From Rhodospirillales bacterium (lineage in GTDB: Bacteria > Pseudomonadota > Alphaproteobacteria > Rhodospirillales > Casp-alpha2), in the NCBI GenBank assembly GCA_021775095.1, contig JAJFII010000060.1:1-64000 (forward strand): a stretch of DNA of 64,000 bases, given 5' to 3'. Positions 27,370 through 36,316 of this stretch are shown here, one piece after another. The position numbers and the translations under genes were made by a program. How positions within the stretch are numbered: position 1 is the first letter of the stretch; every line of letters begins with the position of its first letter. The notes below the pieces were generated by a model. That model searched no databases, was not told the DNA's origin, and saw nothing but the letters and a program-made list of their open reading frames with translations.

Positions 27370-28137
27370 ATGCCTGAACTGATCAATCCCCTGAAACAAA
27401 AACTGGCGGCGGGAAAACCAATCATTGGCACCGCCGTCACCTCGCCGAGCGCCCAGTTAATGCGGATGCTGGTGGAGTGCGAATTTGACTGGTTGATGGT
27501 CGATCTGGAACACGGCCCGATCAGCGCCGAATCCACCCACGCCATGGTCAACGCCACCCTGGCATCGGACTGTGTACCCGTTGCCCGCTTACCGTCGGGC
27601 GACACATGGATGGCTAAAATGGCCTTGGATGCCGGCGTCCTCGGGTTATTTTTCCCGCTGATCATGGATGGCAAGGAAGCTGTCCAGGCGATCCGTTCCG
27701 CCACCTATCCGCCCCGTGGCGACCGCGGATTTGGCCCCTTCCATGCCCGTTACCGGTGGAATCAGACGCTGACAGAATATGCCATAAACGCCGATGATGC
27801 GATTTTGAAGATCATCATGGTAGAACATGAGGACGCGGTTAATCGCATCGACGAAATTTTGCAGGTGCCCGGCATCGACATGATATTTGTCGCGCCCTAC
27901 GACCTGTCACAAAGTCTGGGACTGCCCGGGCAGTTCGAGCACCCCAAATTCATTGAAACCGCCCTGCGCGCCGAGCGCGCCATCCAGGAGGCCGGGATCA
28001 ACCTCGGCACCTTCGTGCCGACCGTCGACAAGGGTAAAGAACACCTGGACCGCGGCTACAAACTCTTGATGTTTGCCTACGACGGCATGCTGATTGAAAA
28101 CGCCATTACACCGTTGGTCCGGGATTTAAAAAGTTAA
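27370..28137 (+). CDS. HpcH/HpaI aldolase/citrate lyase family protein
   Basis: This 255-residue class II pyruvate-dependent aldolase-fold protein resembles 4-hydroxy-2-oxoheptanedioate aldolase and 2-dehydro-3-deoxyglucarate aldolase. These split 2-oxo-hydroxy acids into pyruvate and an aldehyde with a divalent metal. The family motif WLMVDLEHGPI (acidic residues) lies near residue 40, and FGPFHARYR near 120 is typical. The metal-binding Glu is in IIMVEHEDAV, and FVAPYDLS carries the Asp. It begins three bases after purB with a GGAGG sequence upstream. The link to purine synthesis is unexplained, and the natural substrate is unknown. Confidence 0.88.
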   Translation: MPELINPLKQKLAAGKPIIGTAVTSPSAQLMRMLVECEFDWLMVDLEHGPISAESTHAMVNATLASDCVPVARLPSGDTWMAKMALDAGVLGLFFPLIMDGKEAVQAIRSATYPPRGDRGFGPFHARYRWNQTLTEYAINADDAILKIIMVEHEDAVNRIDEILQVPGIDMIFVAPYDLSQSLGLPGQFEHPKFIETALRAERAIQEAGINLGTFVPTVDKGKEHLDRGYKLLMFAYDGMLIENAITPLVRDLKS

Positions 28138-28241
28138 AGGTATTTTTGGTTCCGGAAGTCGTCATCGGATTGCCGGGGCGGGGCGTCTGACTTTTTGTCG
28201 GCGCCCGTTGGGTTGCTGAAAGGTTCACAGCAAAACTGGGA

Positions 28242-29195
28242 TTATTTTCCCGCCGCTCCTATCTGTTTTTTTGCCATATCCTTTGAATACAGCTGGCAGC
28301 GTTGATTGCAGTCTTCGAGATCAGCAATAAGTTGTTTGCGAAATAAGTCGAACATCCTGGAAACAGGACGGTCGGCAGGTATCAGGAGATAAATACTCTG
28401 GTACACCGCAGGCTCGAAAGGCCGGACAATAATATCCTTGCCAACATAACGCGATGCGGTCACCGGGTCGAGAAGCCCGACACCGACCTTGCGGCGAATG
28501 AAACTGGCCGCAGACTCAAAGGTCTGCGTTTCGATCAATCGTTCTGGATACAGCGTTTTGGTATCCGCAAATTTTTCCACAAGCTGTTTTGTTGTGGGAT
28601 GATCGGCAGACAGGGAGACAATTGGTAAATCCGCAATATCGGCGGGCCTCAGTGATGCGCCGTCGTGTAGATCAAACCCATCTGAAAAGGCCAATACACA
28701 CGGCAGCTGGAATTCTTCAACGTCGAAATTCCGGCTTTCGACAAGGCTCGTGACAATTGCCATGTCAAATTCCTGTGCCGGCAATAATCCGCTCATCATT
28801 TCCGAGCGACGGGCATGCAGTCGGACCTGCACCTCGCGGTTTCCATCAAGAAACCGGCTGATTACGCCGGGCAGGAAATCAATGGCAATATCCGGATAGG
28901 ATGCAATTTTCAAGTCACCGAACTTGTTGTCTTTGATCTGCTTTGCCTTTTGACGGGCCAGATCCATGCTGTCGAGCGTCCGTGTGACTTCCGGCATAAA
29001 ATGTTTGGCTTCAACGGTCGCAACCAAACGCCCCTTCACCCGTTCGAACAATTTGAAACCCAATTCATGTTCAAGATTTGCTAGAATGCTGCTGGCTGAG
29101 GGTTGAGAAATCCCAATTGAGGCGGCGGCCCGCGTCATATTTCCGGTCGTTATAATTGCGCGCAAACATTCGAATTCACGGAGTTTCATTGGCAT
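28242..29195 (-). CDS. LysR family transcriptional regulator
   Basis: This 317-residue LysR protein has the N-terminal winged helix-turn-helix (ECLRAIITTGNMTRAAASIG) and a substrate-binding-like effector domain. The start ATG at 29195 has GGGGAGTAA upstream. It is divergent from the amidohydrolase-ABC operon, and the intergenic region contains a strong palindrome at 29209-29231 that fits a LysR site. It is therefore probably the regulator of that operon and of itself. The C terminus ends with a basic KDMAKKQIGAAGK tail. The effector is unknown. Confidence 0.92.
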   Translation of the reverse strand: MPMKLREFECLRAIITTGNMTRAAASIGISQPSASSILANLEHELGFKLFERVKGRLVATVEAKHFMPEVTRTLDSMDLARQKAKQIKDNKFGDLKIASYPDIAIDFLPGVISRFLDGNREVQVRLHARRSEMMSGLLPAQEFDMAIVTSLVESRNFDVEEFQLPCVLAFSDGFDLHDGASLRPADIADLPIVSLSADHPTTKQLVEKFADTKTLYPERLIETQTFESAASFIRRKVGVGLLDPVTASRYVGKDIIVRPFEPAVYQSIYLLIPADRPVSRMFDLFRKQLIADLEDCNQRCQLYSKDMAKKQIGAAGK

Positions 29196-29208
29196 TTACT
29201 CCCCTCAA

Positions 29209-29231
29209 ATCGATAGCTATAGACTATCGAT
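29209..29231. promoter_or_regulatory. Palindromic candidate LysR operator in the divergent promoter
   Basis: ATCGATAG and CTATCGAT form perfect 8-bp inverted arms separated by seven bases. This is the span expected of a LysR T-N11-A site, 13 bases upstream of the LysR start. It lies between the LysR gene and the amidohydrolase operon. Confidence 0.6.
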
Positions 29232-29240
29232 GACATAAAA

Positions 29241-29258
29241 ATCAATATTATCTTTGAT
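29241..29258. promoter_or_regulatory. Second weak inverted repeat near the LysR operator
   Basis: ATCAA and TTGAT form 5-bp inverted arms with an 8-bp spacer, ten bases beyond the main palindrome. It may be a second, weaker LysR contact site in the promoter of the amidohydrolase operon. Confidence 0.3.
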
Positions 29259-29330
29259 TGAATAGCGGCGCTAGTATGCGGCCTGATAACCCCTTCAATT
29301 TACCCAGATGACGAACAGCTGGAGTTTCAC

Positions 29331-30791
29331 ATGCAGCAAACCAACGACGGCTTGCAAACCGCCATGGACCCCTTGAAATCGGCCACTTACGCCCTGGCAC
29401 CGGAGATCCTGCTTGCGCCCTCCGGTCGGCAAAACGGTCAGATACTCATGGTCACCGATGGCGAGATTAAATTTATTGGCCCGCGCGAAAAATTTAAAAA
29501 CCTGTATCCGGATACGGCAATTAGTGAACTACCGGGAAAAGCCATAATTCCTGGGTTTATTGATGCGCACACCCACGTCGGACAGGCCTTTGGAAAGTCT
29601 CTCACGGGGGGTGAACCGTCGCAGATCTGGAAAAGGATCTGGGTTCCACTTGAAGGAAACCACGATGTTGATTCGATCTATGTATCTGCCAAATGGATGT
29701 TTCTGGAGGCCCTGCGTGGCGGCATTACGACAATTAACAATTTTGCGATATTAGGACCGGATAAACTGGCATCCATTCACCGTGCCGCTCTGGATGTGGG
29801 AATTCGCCTGGTTTCGTCTACGGGTACGGCCGAACCGGTGGATATCGAATCAAAATCAACTGGCGCGGCAAGGAACAAACTGATTGATGAGGCCTTGGCC
29901 CAAGCCGAGGCGCATATCAAAGCCTGTGAAGTGGACAGGCGGTTATCGCCGTCCATTTGTGTGCCCGGCGTTCAGGGCGCTTCTGGTGAACTTATGAGTG
30001 CCTTATCTCAGTTTTGTGCAACCACCAACACGCTGTTTCAGATCCATACGAACGAACATCATGTCGAGGTCCACTGGAGCGTCGTTCAATATGGCCTTCG
30101 TCCGCTTGAGTATTTTGCCCAAAACAATGCCGTTGGCCCCCATACTTTACACCATCATGCTGCCCTTGTAACCGCGTCAGAAATTGAGCTGCTGAAAGAT
30201 ACGGGTTCGGGCGTAAGTTATAATCCGCTGGCTTCCGTCTGGAAAGGTGACGGCGTCGCTCCAGCCCTCGCCTTTGTGGCACGGGGCGTGCGGTTTGGAA
30301 TAGGCAGCGACAGCACACGTTTGGATGCCTTTCGATTGTTAGAAAATGCGGAAGCCTGCCAGCGACATGCCTCTGGAATGCAACTTGCAGATTTTTCCTG
30401 CGGGGCCGCTTGGACCTGGGTCGATGCGGCCACGCGCGGTAGTGCCGATGTAACGGGTCTCGGCGGCACAACGGGTGAACTTCGCAAAGGATTACGGGCC
30501 GATTTTTTAATTCTCGATATGCAAACGCCGGAAGTTCTTCCGTCCTGGGATTTTGAATGGGAACTGATCCGGTTGTATAACCGCGATCAAATTGTCGCGG
30601 TTATCGTAGACGGCAAACCTGTAATGGCCGGTGGTCAACCGATTGATTGGTCGGCCAGCGAATTCCTGGAAAACAACCTGCCATTGGCGGTCTCCCGGGT
30701 AAATGCCGCACCGATCCAGATTAAACACCAACCCTCAGACAAACACCGATTAAAGTCACGGACAGGGGCCCAGACCAATGACCAAATTTAA
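29331..30791 (+). CDS. Amidohydrolase family protein (TrzA/cytosine-deaminase-like)
   Basis: This 486-residue TIM-barrel metal hydrolase belongs to the amidohydrolase superfamily, subtype III-like. The HxH metal ligands are His80 and His82 (IDAHTHVGQ). A further His is in QIHTNEHH and another in LHHHAALV. The catalytic Asp is in FGIGSDSTRLD. Relatives deaminate or dechlorinate purine, pyrimidine and triazine rings. The start ATG 29331 has GGAG upstream. It is the first gene of an operon with an ABC permease, an ATPase and a binding protein, so it probably acts on the imported compound, perhaps a nitrogen heterocycle. No substrate can be named. Confidence 0.88.
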   Translation: MQQTNDGLQTAMDPLKSATYALAPEILLAPSGRQNGQILMVTDGEIKFIGPREKFKNLYPDTAISELPGKAIIPGFIDAHTHVGQAFGKSLTGGEPSQIWKRIWVPLEGNHDVDSIYVSAKWMFLEALRGGITTINNFAILGPDKLASIHRAALDVGIRLVSSTGTAEPVDIESKSTGAARNKLIDEALAQAEAHIKACEVDRRLSPSICVPGVQGASGELMSALSQFCATTNTLFQIHTNEHHVEVHWSVVQYGLRPLEYFAQNNAVGPHTLHHHAALVTASEIELLKDTGSGVSYNPLASVWKGDGVAPALAFVARGVRFGIGSDSTRLDAFRLLENAEACQRHASGMQLADFSCGAAWTWVDAATRGSADVTGLGGTTGELRKGLRADFLILDMQTPEVLPSWDFEWELIRLYNRDQIVAVIVDGKPVMAGGQPIDWSASEFLENNLPLAVSRVNAAPIQIKHQPSDKHRLKSRTGAQTNDQI

Positions 30792-30825
30792 ATACGTTCG
30801 ACAACGTAACTAAGGGAGACTGATC

Positions 30826-31590
30826 ATGATTAGCCGCACAAAACTAACAGAAATTGGGCAATTGACTTTGTCACTGTCCGGGATAGTTGCCATTTGGTGG
30901 ATCGTTGCCGCATCGGGAGTAATCAACAAGGATTTGTTCCCCTCACCTGATATGGTCTTTATCGCGGCTGTGGAACTCTACCAAGACGGTGTTTTGATCA
31001 GTGATTTGAAGGTATCGCTGACCCGCGCCGCGATTGGATTTAGTATTGGCGCTACGACTGGAATACTGGTGGGGCTGCTTACCGCTAGGGTGGCAATTAT
31101 ATCACTCGCCCTGGAACCTTTGTTGACGCTCCTGCGCCCGATCCCCGCTATTGCTCTTGTACCCTTGGCCATTGTCTGGTTCGGGATTGGCGAAGGATCA
31201 AAATATTTTGTCATTTCCTATACGGTGTTTTTGGCGGTTTGGCTCAATACCCATAGCGGAGCCAAACAAGTCGCAAGCACTTATATCAAAGCCTCTCGGT
31301 CGCTTGGAGCAAGCCGTTTTCGTGAGTTTTTTGAAGTCATTGTCCCGGCTTCTGCTCCCCATATTGTTGTCGGCTTGAGGCTCGGTTCAGCGCTTGCTTT
31401 CTTAAGCCTGGTTGCCGCCGAATTAAGCGGCGCATCAGCCGGTATCGGTTTCCGATTACAGGATGCGCGCCAGTACATCCAGACCGACCGGATGTTTGTC
31501 GGACTGATTGAGCTGGGACTACTGGGTGCAACACTCGATATGGTTTTTGTCACGATCAGCAACCGTCTCGTCCATTGGGAGAGCACATGA
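30826..31590 (+). CDS. ABC transporter permease (SsuC/TauC/NrtB-like)
   Basis: This 254-residue inner-membrane protein has about six helices and the binding-protein-dependent transport signature ASRSLGASRFREFFEVIVPASAPHI (EAA loop, about residues 155-180). It belongs to the family of nitrate, taurine, sulfonate and pyrimidine-precursor importers. The ATG is preceded by AAGGGAGACTGATC. The stop overlaps the ATPase start by four bases (ATGA), indicating translational coupling. Confidence 0.92.
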   Translation: MISRTKLTEIGQLTLSLSGIVAIWWIVAASGVINKDLFPSPDMVFIAAVELYQDGVLISDLKVSLTRAAIGFSIGATTGILVGLLTARVAIISLALEPLLTLLRPIPAIALVPLAIVWFGIGEGSKYFVISYTVFLAVWLNTHSGAKQVASTYIKASRSLGASRFREFFEVIVPASAPHIVVGLRLGSALAFLSLVAAELSGASAGIGFRLQDARQYIQTDRMFVGLIELGLLGATLDMVFVTISNRLVHWEST

Positions 31591-32396
31591 TGAAAAGTTA
31601 CACAGCTACTGCACATGGACCCGAAGCAGGCCGCATTGATGTCGAGGGATATTCAATTGAATTCAAAGCGCCGAAAGGTGGTACTATCCAGGCATTGGCC
31701 AATACCAACTTAACCATCGAAGCGGGATCATTCGTCTCACTTATTGGCCCGTCCGGCTGTGGCAAGTCGACATTGTTAAATGCTGTCGGTGGGTTTTTGC
31801 AAGGGACGACAGGAACCATAAAACTGGACGGAATAGAGGTAGACGGAATTAATCCGGAAGTCGGTGTGGTCTTTCAGCAGTACGCCTTATTCCCCTGGTT
31901 TTCGGCATTGGGAAATGTCGAATTTTCACTCAAACGATTTAACCTGGGGAAACAGGAGCGCCGCGAGCGGGCGATGGCCGCCTTAAAGGAAGTTGGTTTG
32001 GAGGGGCGTGAACACAATTTTCCAGGACAGTTATCTGGCGGTATGCGTCAGCGCGTCGCGCTTGCGCGGACTTTTGTCTCCGAACCCAAAGTCCTGCTTA
32101 TGGATGAACCGTTCGGCGCGCTGGATGCCCAGACCCGGATCGTCATGCACGAAATCCTGCTCCAGGTTTGGGAAGCCCACCGTGCGACTGTCTTATTTGT
32201 GACGCACGATGTGGACGAGGCCCTGATCCTGTCGGATCGGGCTCACATCATGTCTTCTGCCCCCGGTCGCATTATCGAAACCATTGAGATAACGACTGAA
32301 CGACCCCGGCGTGCAGAAGCCGCGACGGAAGAATTTATGAACAACCGCAACCACATCATCGGATTGTTACGCAAACCGGAACTCGAAACCCACTAA
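31587..32396 (+). CDS. ABC transporter ATP-binding protein (SsuB/TauB-like)
   Basis: This 269-residue ATPase powers import through the permease. Walker A is GPSGCGKST near residue 60, the signature is LSGGMRQRVALAR near 155, Walker B is VLLMDEPFGALD near 180 and the H-loop is FVTHDVDEAL near 210. An ATG at 31587 overlapping the permease stop is chosen, with GGGAGAG upstream; a second ATG follows immediately. The N terminus has an unusual extension of about 20 residues before the core. The next gene encodes the binding protein. Confidence 0.93.
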   Translation: MMKSYTATAHGPEAGRIDVEGYSIEFKAPKGGTIQALANTNLTIEAGSFVSLIGPSGCGKSTLLNAVGGFLQGTTGTIKLDGIEVDGINPEVGVVFQQYALFPWFSALGNVEFSLKRFNLGKQERRERAMAALKEVGLEGREHNFPGQLSGGMRQRVALARTFVSEPKVLLMDEPFGALDAQTRIVMHEILLQVWEAHRATVLFVTHDVDEALILSDRAHIMSSAPGRIIETIEITTERPRRAEAATEEFMNNRNHIIGLLRKPELETH

Positions 32397-32423
32397 CTGA
32401 ACTTGAACCCATAGGAGGATGAT

Positions 32424-33395
32424 ATGATGAAGCCTGTTAAATTATTTCTCGCAATAGTCGGCATGATGCTGATAACGGTGCCGGCCCTGTCTGAAATGAA
32501 GACATTTACCTTTGGTGGCGGCCCGTATATCGATGTGCCGCAATTGTCTGTGGCAATGGATAAAAATCTATGGAAGGCCCAAAACATTGAAGCCAATGTC
32601 GTGCCTTTCCGTTCCGGTCGAGCGGCATTTGAAGCGTTAATTGGTGGCCAGCTCGATTTTGCCCTCATGGCCGAATTTCCGGCTGTCATAGGTGCAATGC
32701 GCGATCAGAAATTCGCCGTTATCGCTGAAATGTCCCAGTACAGGGCAACCCGCATCATTCACACCGGTGGCAAGTCGATAAAGTCCGTTGCCGATCTGGT
32801 GGGCAAACCCATTGGCACGACCGCAGGAACCAACGTTCACTTCATGCTAGATAATGAACTGGCAGATGCCGGTATAAAAGCTGAAATCGTATCTGTCGGT
32901 CCGCCCGATATCGTTGCCGCCCTGTCTCGCGGAGACATTTTTGCAGCCGCAATGTTTCCGTCCTTTTATGGCGGCGCAGCCAGAACTCTGGGCGACAGGT
33001 ATAATGAATTAGCGGTGTCCAGTTATGGTACACACTTTATCCTGGTCGCGACGTCAGATATGATCACCAACCACCCCGATACCGTAACGGGTGTCCTCAA
33101 GGCGCTTTATGAGGGCGAAAAAGTCGTCACTGCGGATCCGGTTGAATCGCATGCAGCGGTCTCACGGGTTCTCAAGGGCACGCAAAAACCCGATCAGGTT
33201 TCTGCCGCATCGAAAAATTATGTCTTCAGGATGTCTTTGGATAATGCACTCGTTGATCTGATGACCCGGGAAGGCGAATGGATTCACGGTCGAGGATCGA
33301 TAAAGGGTGACAAACCAACGTCAGACCTCATGCGCCGATTTGTTGCACCGCAGTTCCTTGCCAAAATCGACAGTTCCCGCGTTAACCTGAACTGA
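32424..33395 (+). CDS. ABC transporter substrate-binding protein (NMT1/SsuA-like)
   Basis: This 323-residue periplasmic protein has a signal peptide (MMKPVKLFLAIVG start, cleavage near ALSE at about residue 23) and the NMT1-like fold seen in nitrate, sulfonate and thiamine-precursor binding proteins. A ligand-pocket-type segment is FRSGRAAFEALIGGQLDFAL. AGGAGG precedes the start. It lies 27 bases after the ATPase gene and is followed by a clear terminator. The solute is unknown; the linked amidohydrolase suggests a heterocyclic amine or amide. Confidence 0.9.
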   Translation: MMKPVKLFLAIVGMMLITVPALSEMKTFTFGGGPYIDVPQLSVAMDKNLWKAQNIEANVVPFRSGRAAFEALIGGQLDFALMAEFPAVIGAMRDQKFAVIAEMSQYRATRIIHTGGKSIKSVADLVGKPIGTTAGTNVHFMLDNELADAGIKAEIVSVGPPDIVAALSRGDIFAAAMFPSFYGGAARTLGDRYNELAVSSYGTHFILVATSDMITNHPDTVTGVLKALYEGEKVVTADPVESHAAVSRVLKGTQKPDQVSAASKNYVFRMSLDNALVDLMTREGEWIHGRGSIKGDKPTSDLMRRFVAPQFLAKIDSSRVNLN

Positions 33396-33411
33396 TTCCG
33401 TAAAATTCAGG

Positions 33412-33450
33412 AAGGGCCGACCTTGACCCCTCGTGTCGGCCCTTTTATTT
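33412..33450 (+). terminator. Rho-independent terminator of the amidohydrolase-ABC operon
   Basis: The stem AAGGGCCGAC (33412-33421) pairs perfectly with GTCGGCCCTT (33435-33444), with a 13-base loop and then a T-rich run. It lies 17 bases after the binding-protein stop and ends the operon before the TSUP pseudogene. Confidence 0.85.
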
Positions 33451-33469
33451 GCCTTGTGGACGTCCCTTT

Positions 33470-34216
33470 ATGGTTACCGACCCGGCTTTTCTTGTTCTTT
33501 TACCTGCCGTAATCGCAGCATCCGCATTGCAAGCGGCGACAGGAATAGGATATGGCGTTGTTGCAGGGCCAATATTTCTCGTTGTCCTGAACGGTCCCCA
33601 GGCCTTTCAGATCAGCACGGTACATAATTTGCTGATCGCGGTGATTCTTGCTCCCTTTGTCTACAACCACCTGGACCGGACACTTCTTAAATCCTTGATT
33701 TATGGTTGTTGTCTCGGTGTTCCCGTCGGATTTTCGACGTTGCAAATTGTCGACACCACCTTCCTTAAATTATTTTCTGCACTCATCGTCCTTTTGATTG
33801 CCGGCTATCTGTTCATCAACCTGCGACGTTCCATCGGCTCGACGGGAACAGATCGGACGTCAACGGGCGAACAAATAACGGTTGGCTGCATTTCGGGCCT
33901 GATGGGCGGGGTCCTGGCGATGCCAGGACCGGTCGCTTCCACCTGGATGGCGACCCGTGGCTGCACCAAGGAAACAGTGCGTTCGACCCTTCTTGTGTTT
34001 TTTGTGTTTTCCTACGGTTTAATCTTTTTGTCCCATGCTGTTTTTTCTCATATAACCCCGAATATGATCGCCCTATCCCTGTAATTGGCACCTGTTGTTG
34101 GCGTCGGTATGTAAGCAGGAAACCATATTTCCCAATTTGTGACTGAAATTATATTCCGCTATGCACCTATGGTGATTCTCATCTTGACCTCTCTTTTGCT
34201 GGTCGCCAGCATTTGA
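33470..34216 (+). pseudogene. TSUP (TauE/SafE) family permease, broken by two in-frame stops
   Basis: The frame encodes the first about 205 residues of a TSUP family membrane protein, which usually has 7-8 helices and exports sulfite or other small sulfur or carbon compounds. Typical pieces include LQAATGIGYGVVAGP and GLMGGVLAMPGP. A TAA at 34082-34084 and a second TAA at 34112-34114 interrupt the frame. After them the same frame continues with VVGVGM and then FRYAPMVILILTSLLLVAS, exactly the C-terminal TSUP helix, to a stop at 34214-34216. Removal of the two stops gives a full-length protein of normal size. Either it is inactivated or the stops are sequencing errors. It follows the ABC operon terminator. 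Confidence 0.75.
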
Positions 34217-34339
34217 TTTTCCGCCGACAACAGCATGGTGATCGCTTAGCCGTAAATGGAGGACGAAGCGTCCGCTCCAGCGCCTGCAGAATTGCCCAAC
34301 ACGTGCTCCGTGCAAGCTGAAAATTCCGTGCACCCTTGC

Positions 34340-34361
34340 GCCCGGCCCATTTGAGCCGGGC
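34340..34361. repeat. Short GC-rich inverted repeat
   Basis: GCCCGGC and GCCGGGC form 7-bp arms with an 8-base spacer, just past the 3' end of the TPR gene. There is no T-run on either side, so it is a weak terminator candidate at best. Confidence 0.35.
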
Positions 34362-34370
34362 TACAGAACC

Positions 34371-34898
34371 CTAGTAGGTGCCCGGCAAGCCGCTGTCCGC
34401 GACAATCAGCGCCGACTTCAGGTCGTGATAGAGTTTGCAGGGCGCGTGACAGCGTTTGCCAATTTCGACCAGTTGTTGGAGGGCGGGCTCGATCCGTCCG
34501 ATCGCCAAATACCCCTTGGCCAGATAGTTGCGGGCGAGCAGATAATTGGGGTCAATGGCCAATGCCCGTTTATAAAATCCAATGGCCAGATCCATTTTAC
34601 CCAATTTGCGGTGGCTGTAACCCAGGCCGTTTAACGCCGACGGGTCGCCCTTGGCGGCCACTTCAGCAAACAATTCGATGGCATAGGTGTAGTCACCCGC
34701 ATAGGCCCACAACCAGGCCTGATCGGTGATCGCCTTGTCGGGCACGGTCGCCGACGTTTTTTTCACACATTTTTTGGTTTGTGGGTCGACAACATAACCT
34801 TTTATGCAAGCGGGTTGTCGCGGCGCATCGTCGGCGGCGCCATAGGCCAGGGTCGGCAGGGCCAGACAAATCACCGCAGCGATCAGGATACGAAACAT
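34371..34898 (-). CDS. Exported TPR-repeat protein
   Basis: This 175-residue protein has a signal peptide (MFRILIAAVICLALP, cleavage near YGA at about 20) and about three tetratricopeptide-type helical hairpins (AYAGDYTYAIELFAEVA, LGYSHRKLGKMDLAIGFYKRA, LAKGYLAIGRIEPALQQL). TPRs mediate protein contacts, so it is probably a periplasmic scaffold; no partner is identifiable. A CxKGYVVDPQTKKC motif near residue 30 may form a disulfide. The ATG at 34898 has GGAGGAGGCC upstream, and the longer in-frame start is rejected. The gene stands alone, antisense to its neighbours. Confidence 0.8.
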   Translation of the reverse strand: MFRILIAAVICLALPTLAYGAADDAPRQPACIKGYVVDPQTKKCVKKTSATVPDKAITDQAWLWAYAGDYTYAIELFAEVAAKGDPSALNGLGYSHRKLGKMDLAIGFYKRALAIDPNYLLARNYLAKGYLAIGRIEPALQQLVEIGKRCHAPCKLYHDLKSALIVADSGLPGTY

Positions 34899-35016
34899 AT
34901 GGGCGGCCTCCTCCAGATTAACAATGGGCAAAATAATGGCTGGTTTTATGCAAAAGTTCCACACACATTGACGTGTTTTACCGACCCATTGTTCCTAAGA
35001 GTTGAGCTTTTCCACT

Positions 35017-35044
35017 AAAAAACCCCGGCCACTGGCGGCCGGGG
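35017..35044 (-). terminator. Rho-independent terminator of the zeta-subunit gene
   Basis: The minus-strand stem is CCCCGGCC / GGCCGGGG (35037-35044 with 35023-35030), followed by six U residues (A-run 35017-35022). It lies about 27 bases after the stop of the DUF1476 gene. Confidence 0.85.
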
Positions 35045-35070
35045 TCTTAAAATCACAATTTGATTTTTGT

Positions 35071-35397
35071 CTATTCGCCAGCAGCAATCTGCGCCGCCGC
35101 GACTCCTTCGAATTCTGAGATTTTTGCCCGTATGTCGGCATCGGTAAGGGCGGATCCGTGGGTTTTGATATCTGCCATGACTTTGCGCATGACATCCTCA
35201 ACACCGGGCTCATCCAGATCTGCAATGACGACTTCCTTGGCGTACACCTCAACCGCATCGCCGGTTAATCCAAACTCGAACGCAAGCCACCGGCCCAACA
35301 GCTTGTTGCGCCGTGCTTCGACCTTGAACTGCTGTTCTGCGTCCAATTTATATTTGGCTTCAAAGCCCTTTTCGCGGTCACTAAATGCATCGGCCAT
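35071..35397 (-). CDS. F1-ATPase inhibitor zeta subunit (DUF1476 family)
   Basis: This 108-residue cytoplasmic protein matches the alphaproteobacterial DUF1476 family, whose Paracoccus member is the zeta subunit that blocks reverse rotation of F1-ATPase. The N-terminal inhibitory helix reads MADAFSDREKGFEAKYKLDAE, the central part RRNKLLGRWLAFEFGL is family-typical, and the C terminus is acidic. It stands as a single gene with its own terminator. The start is an ATG preceded by AGGAGCG. The family is confined to Alphaproteobacteria, which supports the lineage call. Confidence 0.94.
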   Translation of the reverse strand: MADAFSDREKGFEAKYKLDAEQQFKVEARRNKLLGRWLAFEFGLTGDAVEVYAKEVVIADLDEPGVEDVMRKVMADIKTHGSALTDADIRAKISEFEGVAAAQIAAGE

Positions 35398-35543
35398 AAT
35401 TCGCTCCTAAAAATGTGTCATCAACCTGCGCCGAGGTCAATGTTGACCCTTATGTATCTTGGTTTTGTACCATCCGCAACCGCCTGATGTGGATTTTTTC
35501 AGGGCTGGCATGTGTCGCTTAACCTGACTACTTTTGAGCGATC

Positions 35544-36299
35544 ATGTGTACAGTCGTTCTGCATCGCCGACCCGATCACCAATGGCCCCTGATTCTGGGA
35601 GCCAATCGGGATGAAATGCGATCCCGCCCCTGGTTAGCTCCGGCCCGCCATTGGCCCGACCGTCACCATGTGACGGCGGGAATTGACGAATTGGCAGGCG
35701 GCACCTGGCTGGCACTCAACGACGACGGTGTTTGCGCTGCCATTTTGAACCGCCAGAACTCTCTGGGCCCGGTCGAGAACAAACGCAGCCGCGGTGAATT
35801 GCCGCTCGAGGCCGTTGACCATGCTGAAGCCCGTGAAGCGGCGAAAGCCCTTGCCGGGATCGACCCTGCCAGTTATCGCAGTTTTAATCTGATTGTCGCT
35901 GATGCAAGGGACGCCTTCTGGTTGCGATCATCGGGCGATGCCAACGGCACCATAGATGTTGTGGAAATTCCGGTCGGCGTTTCGATGATAACCGCCCACG
36001 ATTTAAATGACCTTGCGGCACCACGCATCGGTCGGCATTTGTCACGGTTTCAGAACGCCCCGCCCCCCAACCCTGAAACCGATGACTGGTTCACCTGGCA
36101 GGGCCTTTTGGCCAGCAAATCGAATCCCGACGATGATGAAGGGCGGTCCGCCATGAACATCACGACAATGGGCGCGTTCGGCACTGTCTGTTCATCTCTG
36201 ATCGCCCTGCCCGACCGCCACCGCCATGGAATCAAAGCCAAATGGCAGTTTTGCGCCGGTCGCCCCGATGAATTTCCGTTTCACCCCGTTGAGCTTTAG
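35544..36299 (+). CDS. NRDE/TANGO2 family protein
   Basis: This 251-residue protein starts with [19 protein letters not shown] and ANRDE, the defining motif of the NRDE (TANGO2-like) family, which may be Ntn-hydrolase-fold and is of uncertain function. The N-terminal Cys after Met would be the nucleophile if it is an Ntn hydrolase. [11 protein letters not shown] and [10 protein letters not shown] follow. It precedes the nitroreductase gene by 18 bases, on the same strand, so they may be co-transcribed. Enzyme activity is not established for this family. Confidence 0.85.
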   Translation: MCTVVLHRRPDHQWPLILGANRDEMRSRPWLAPARHWPDRHHVTAGIDELAGGTWLALNDDGVCAAILNRQNSLGPVENKRSRGELPLEAVDHAEAREAAKALAGIDPASYRSFNLIVADARDAFWLRSSGDANGTIDVVEIPVGVSMITAHDLNDLAAPRIGRHLSRFQNAPPPNPETDDWFTWQGLLASKSNPDDDEGRSAMNITTMGAFGTVCSSLIALPDRHRHGIKAKWQFCAGRPDEFPFHPVEL

Positions 36300-36316
36300 C
36301 CCGACCAGGAGGCCCC

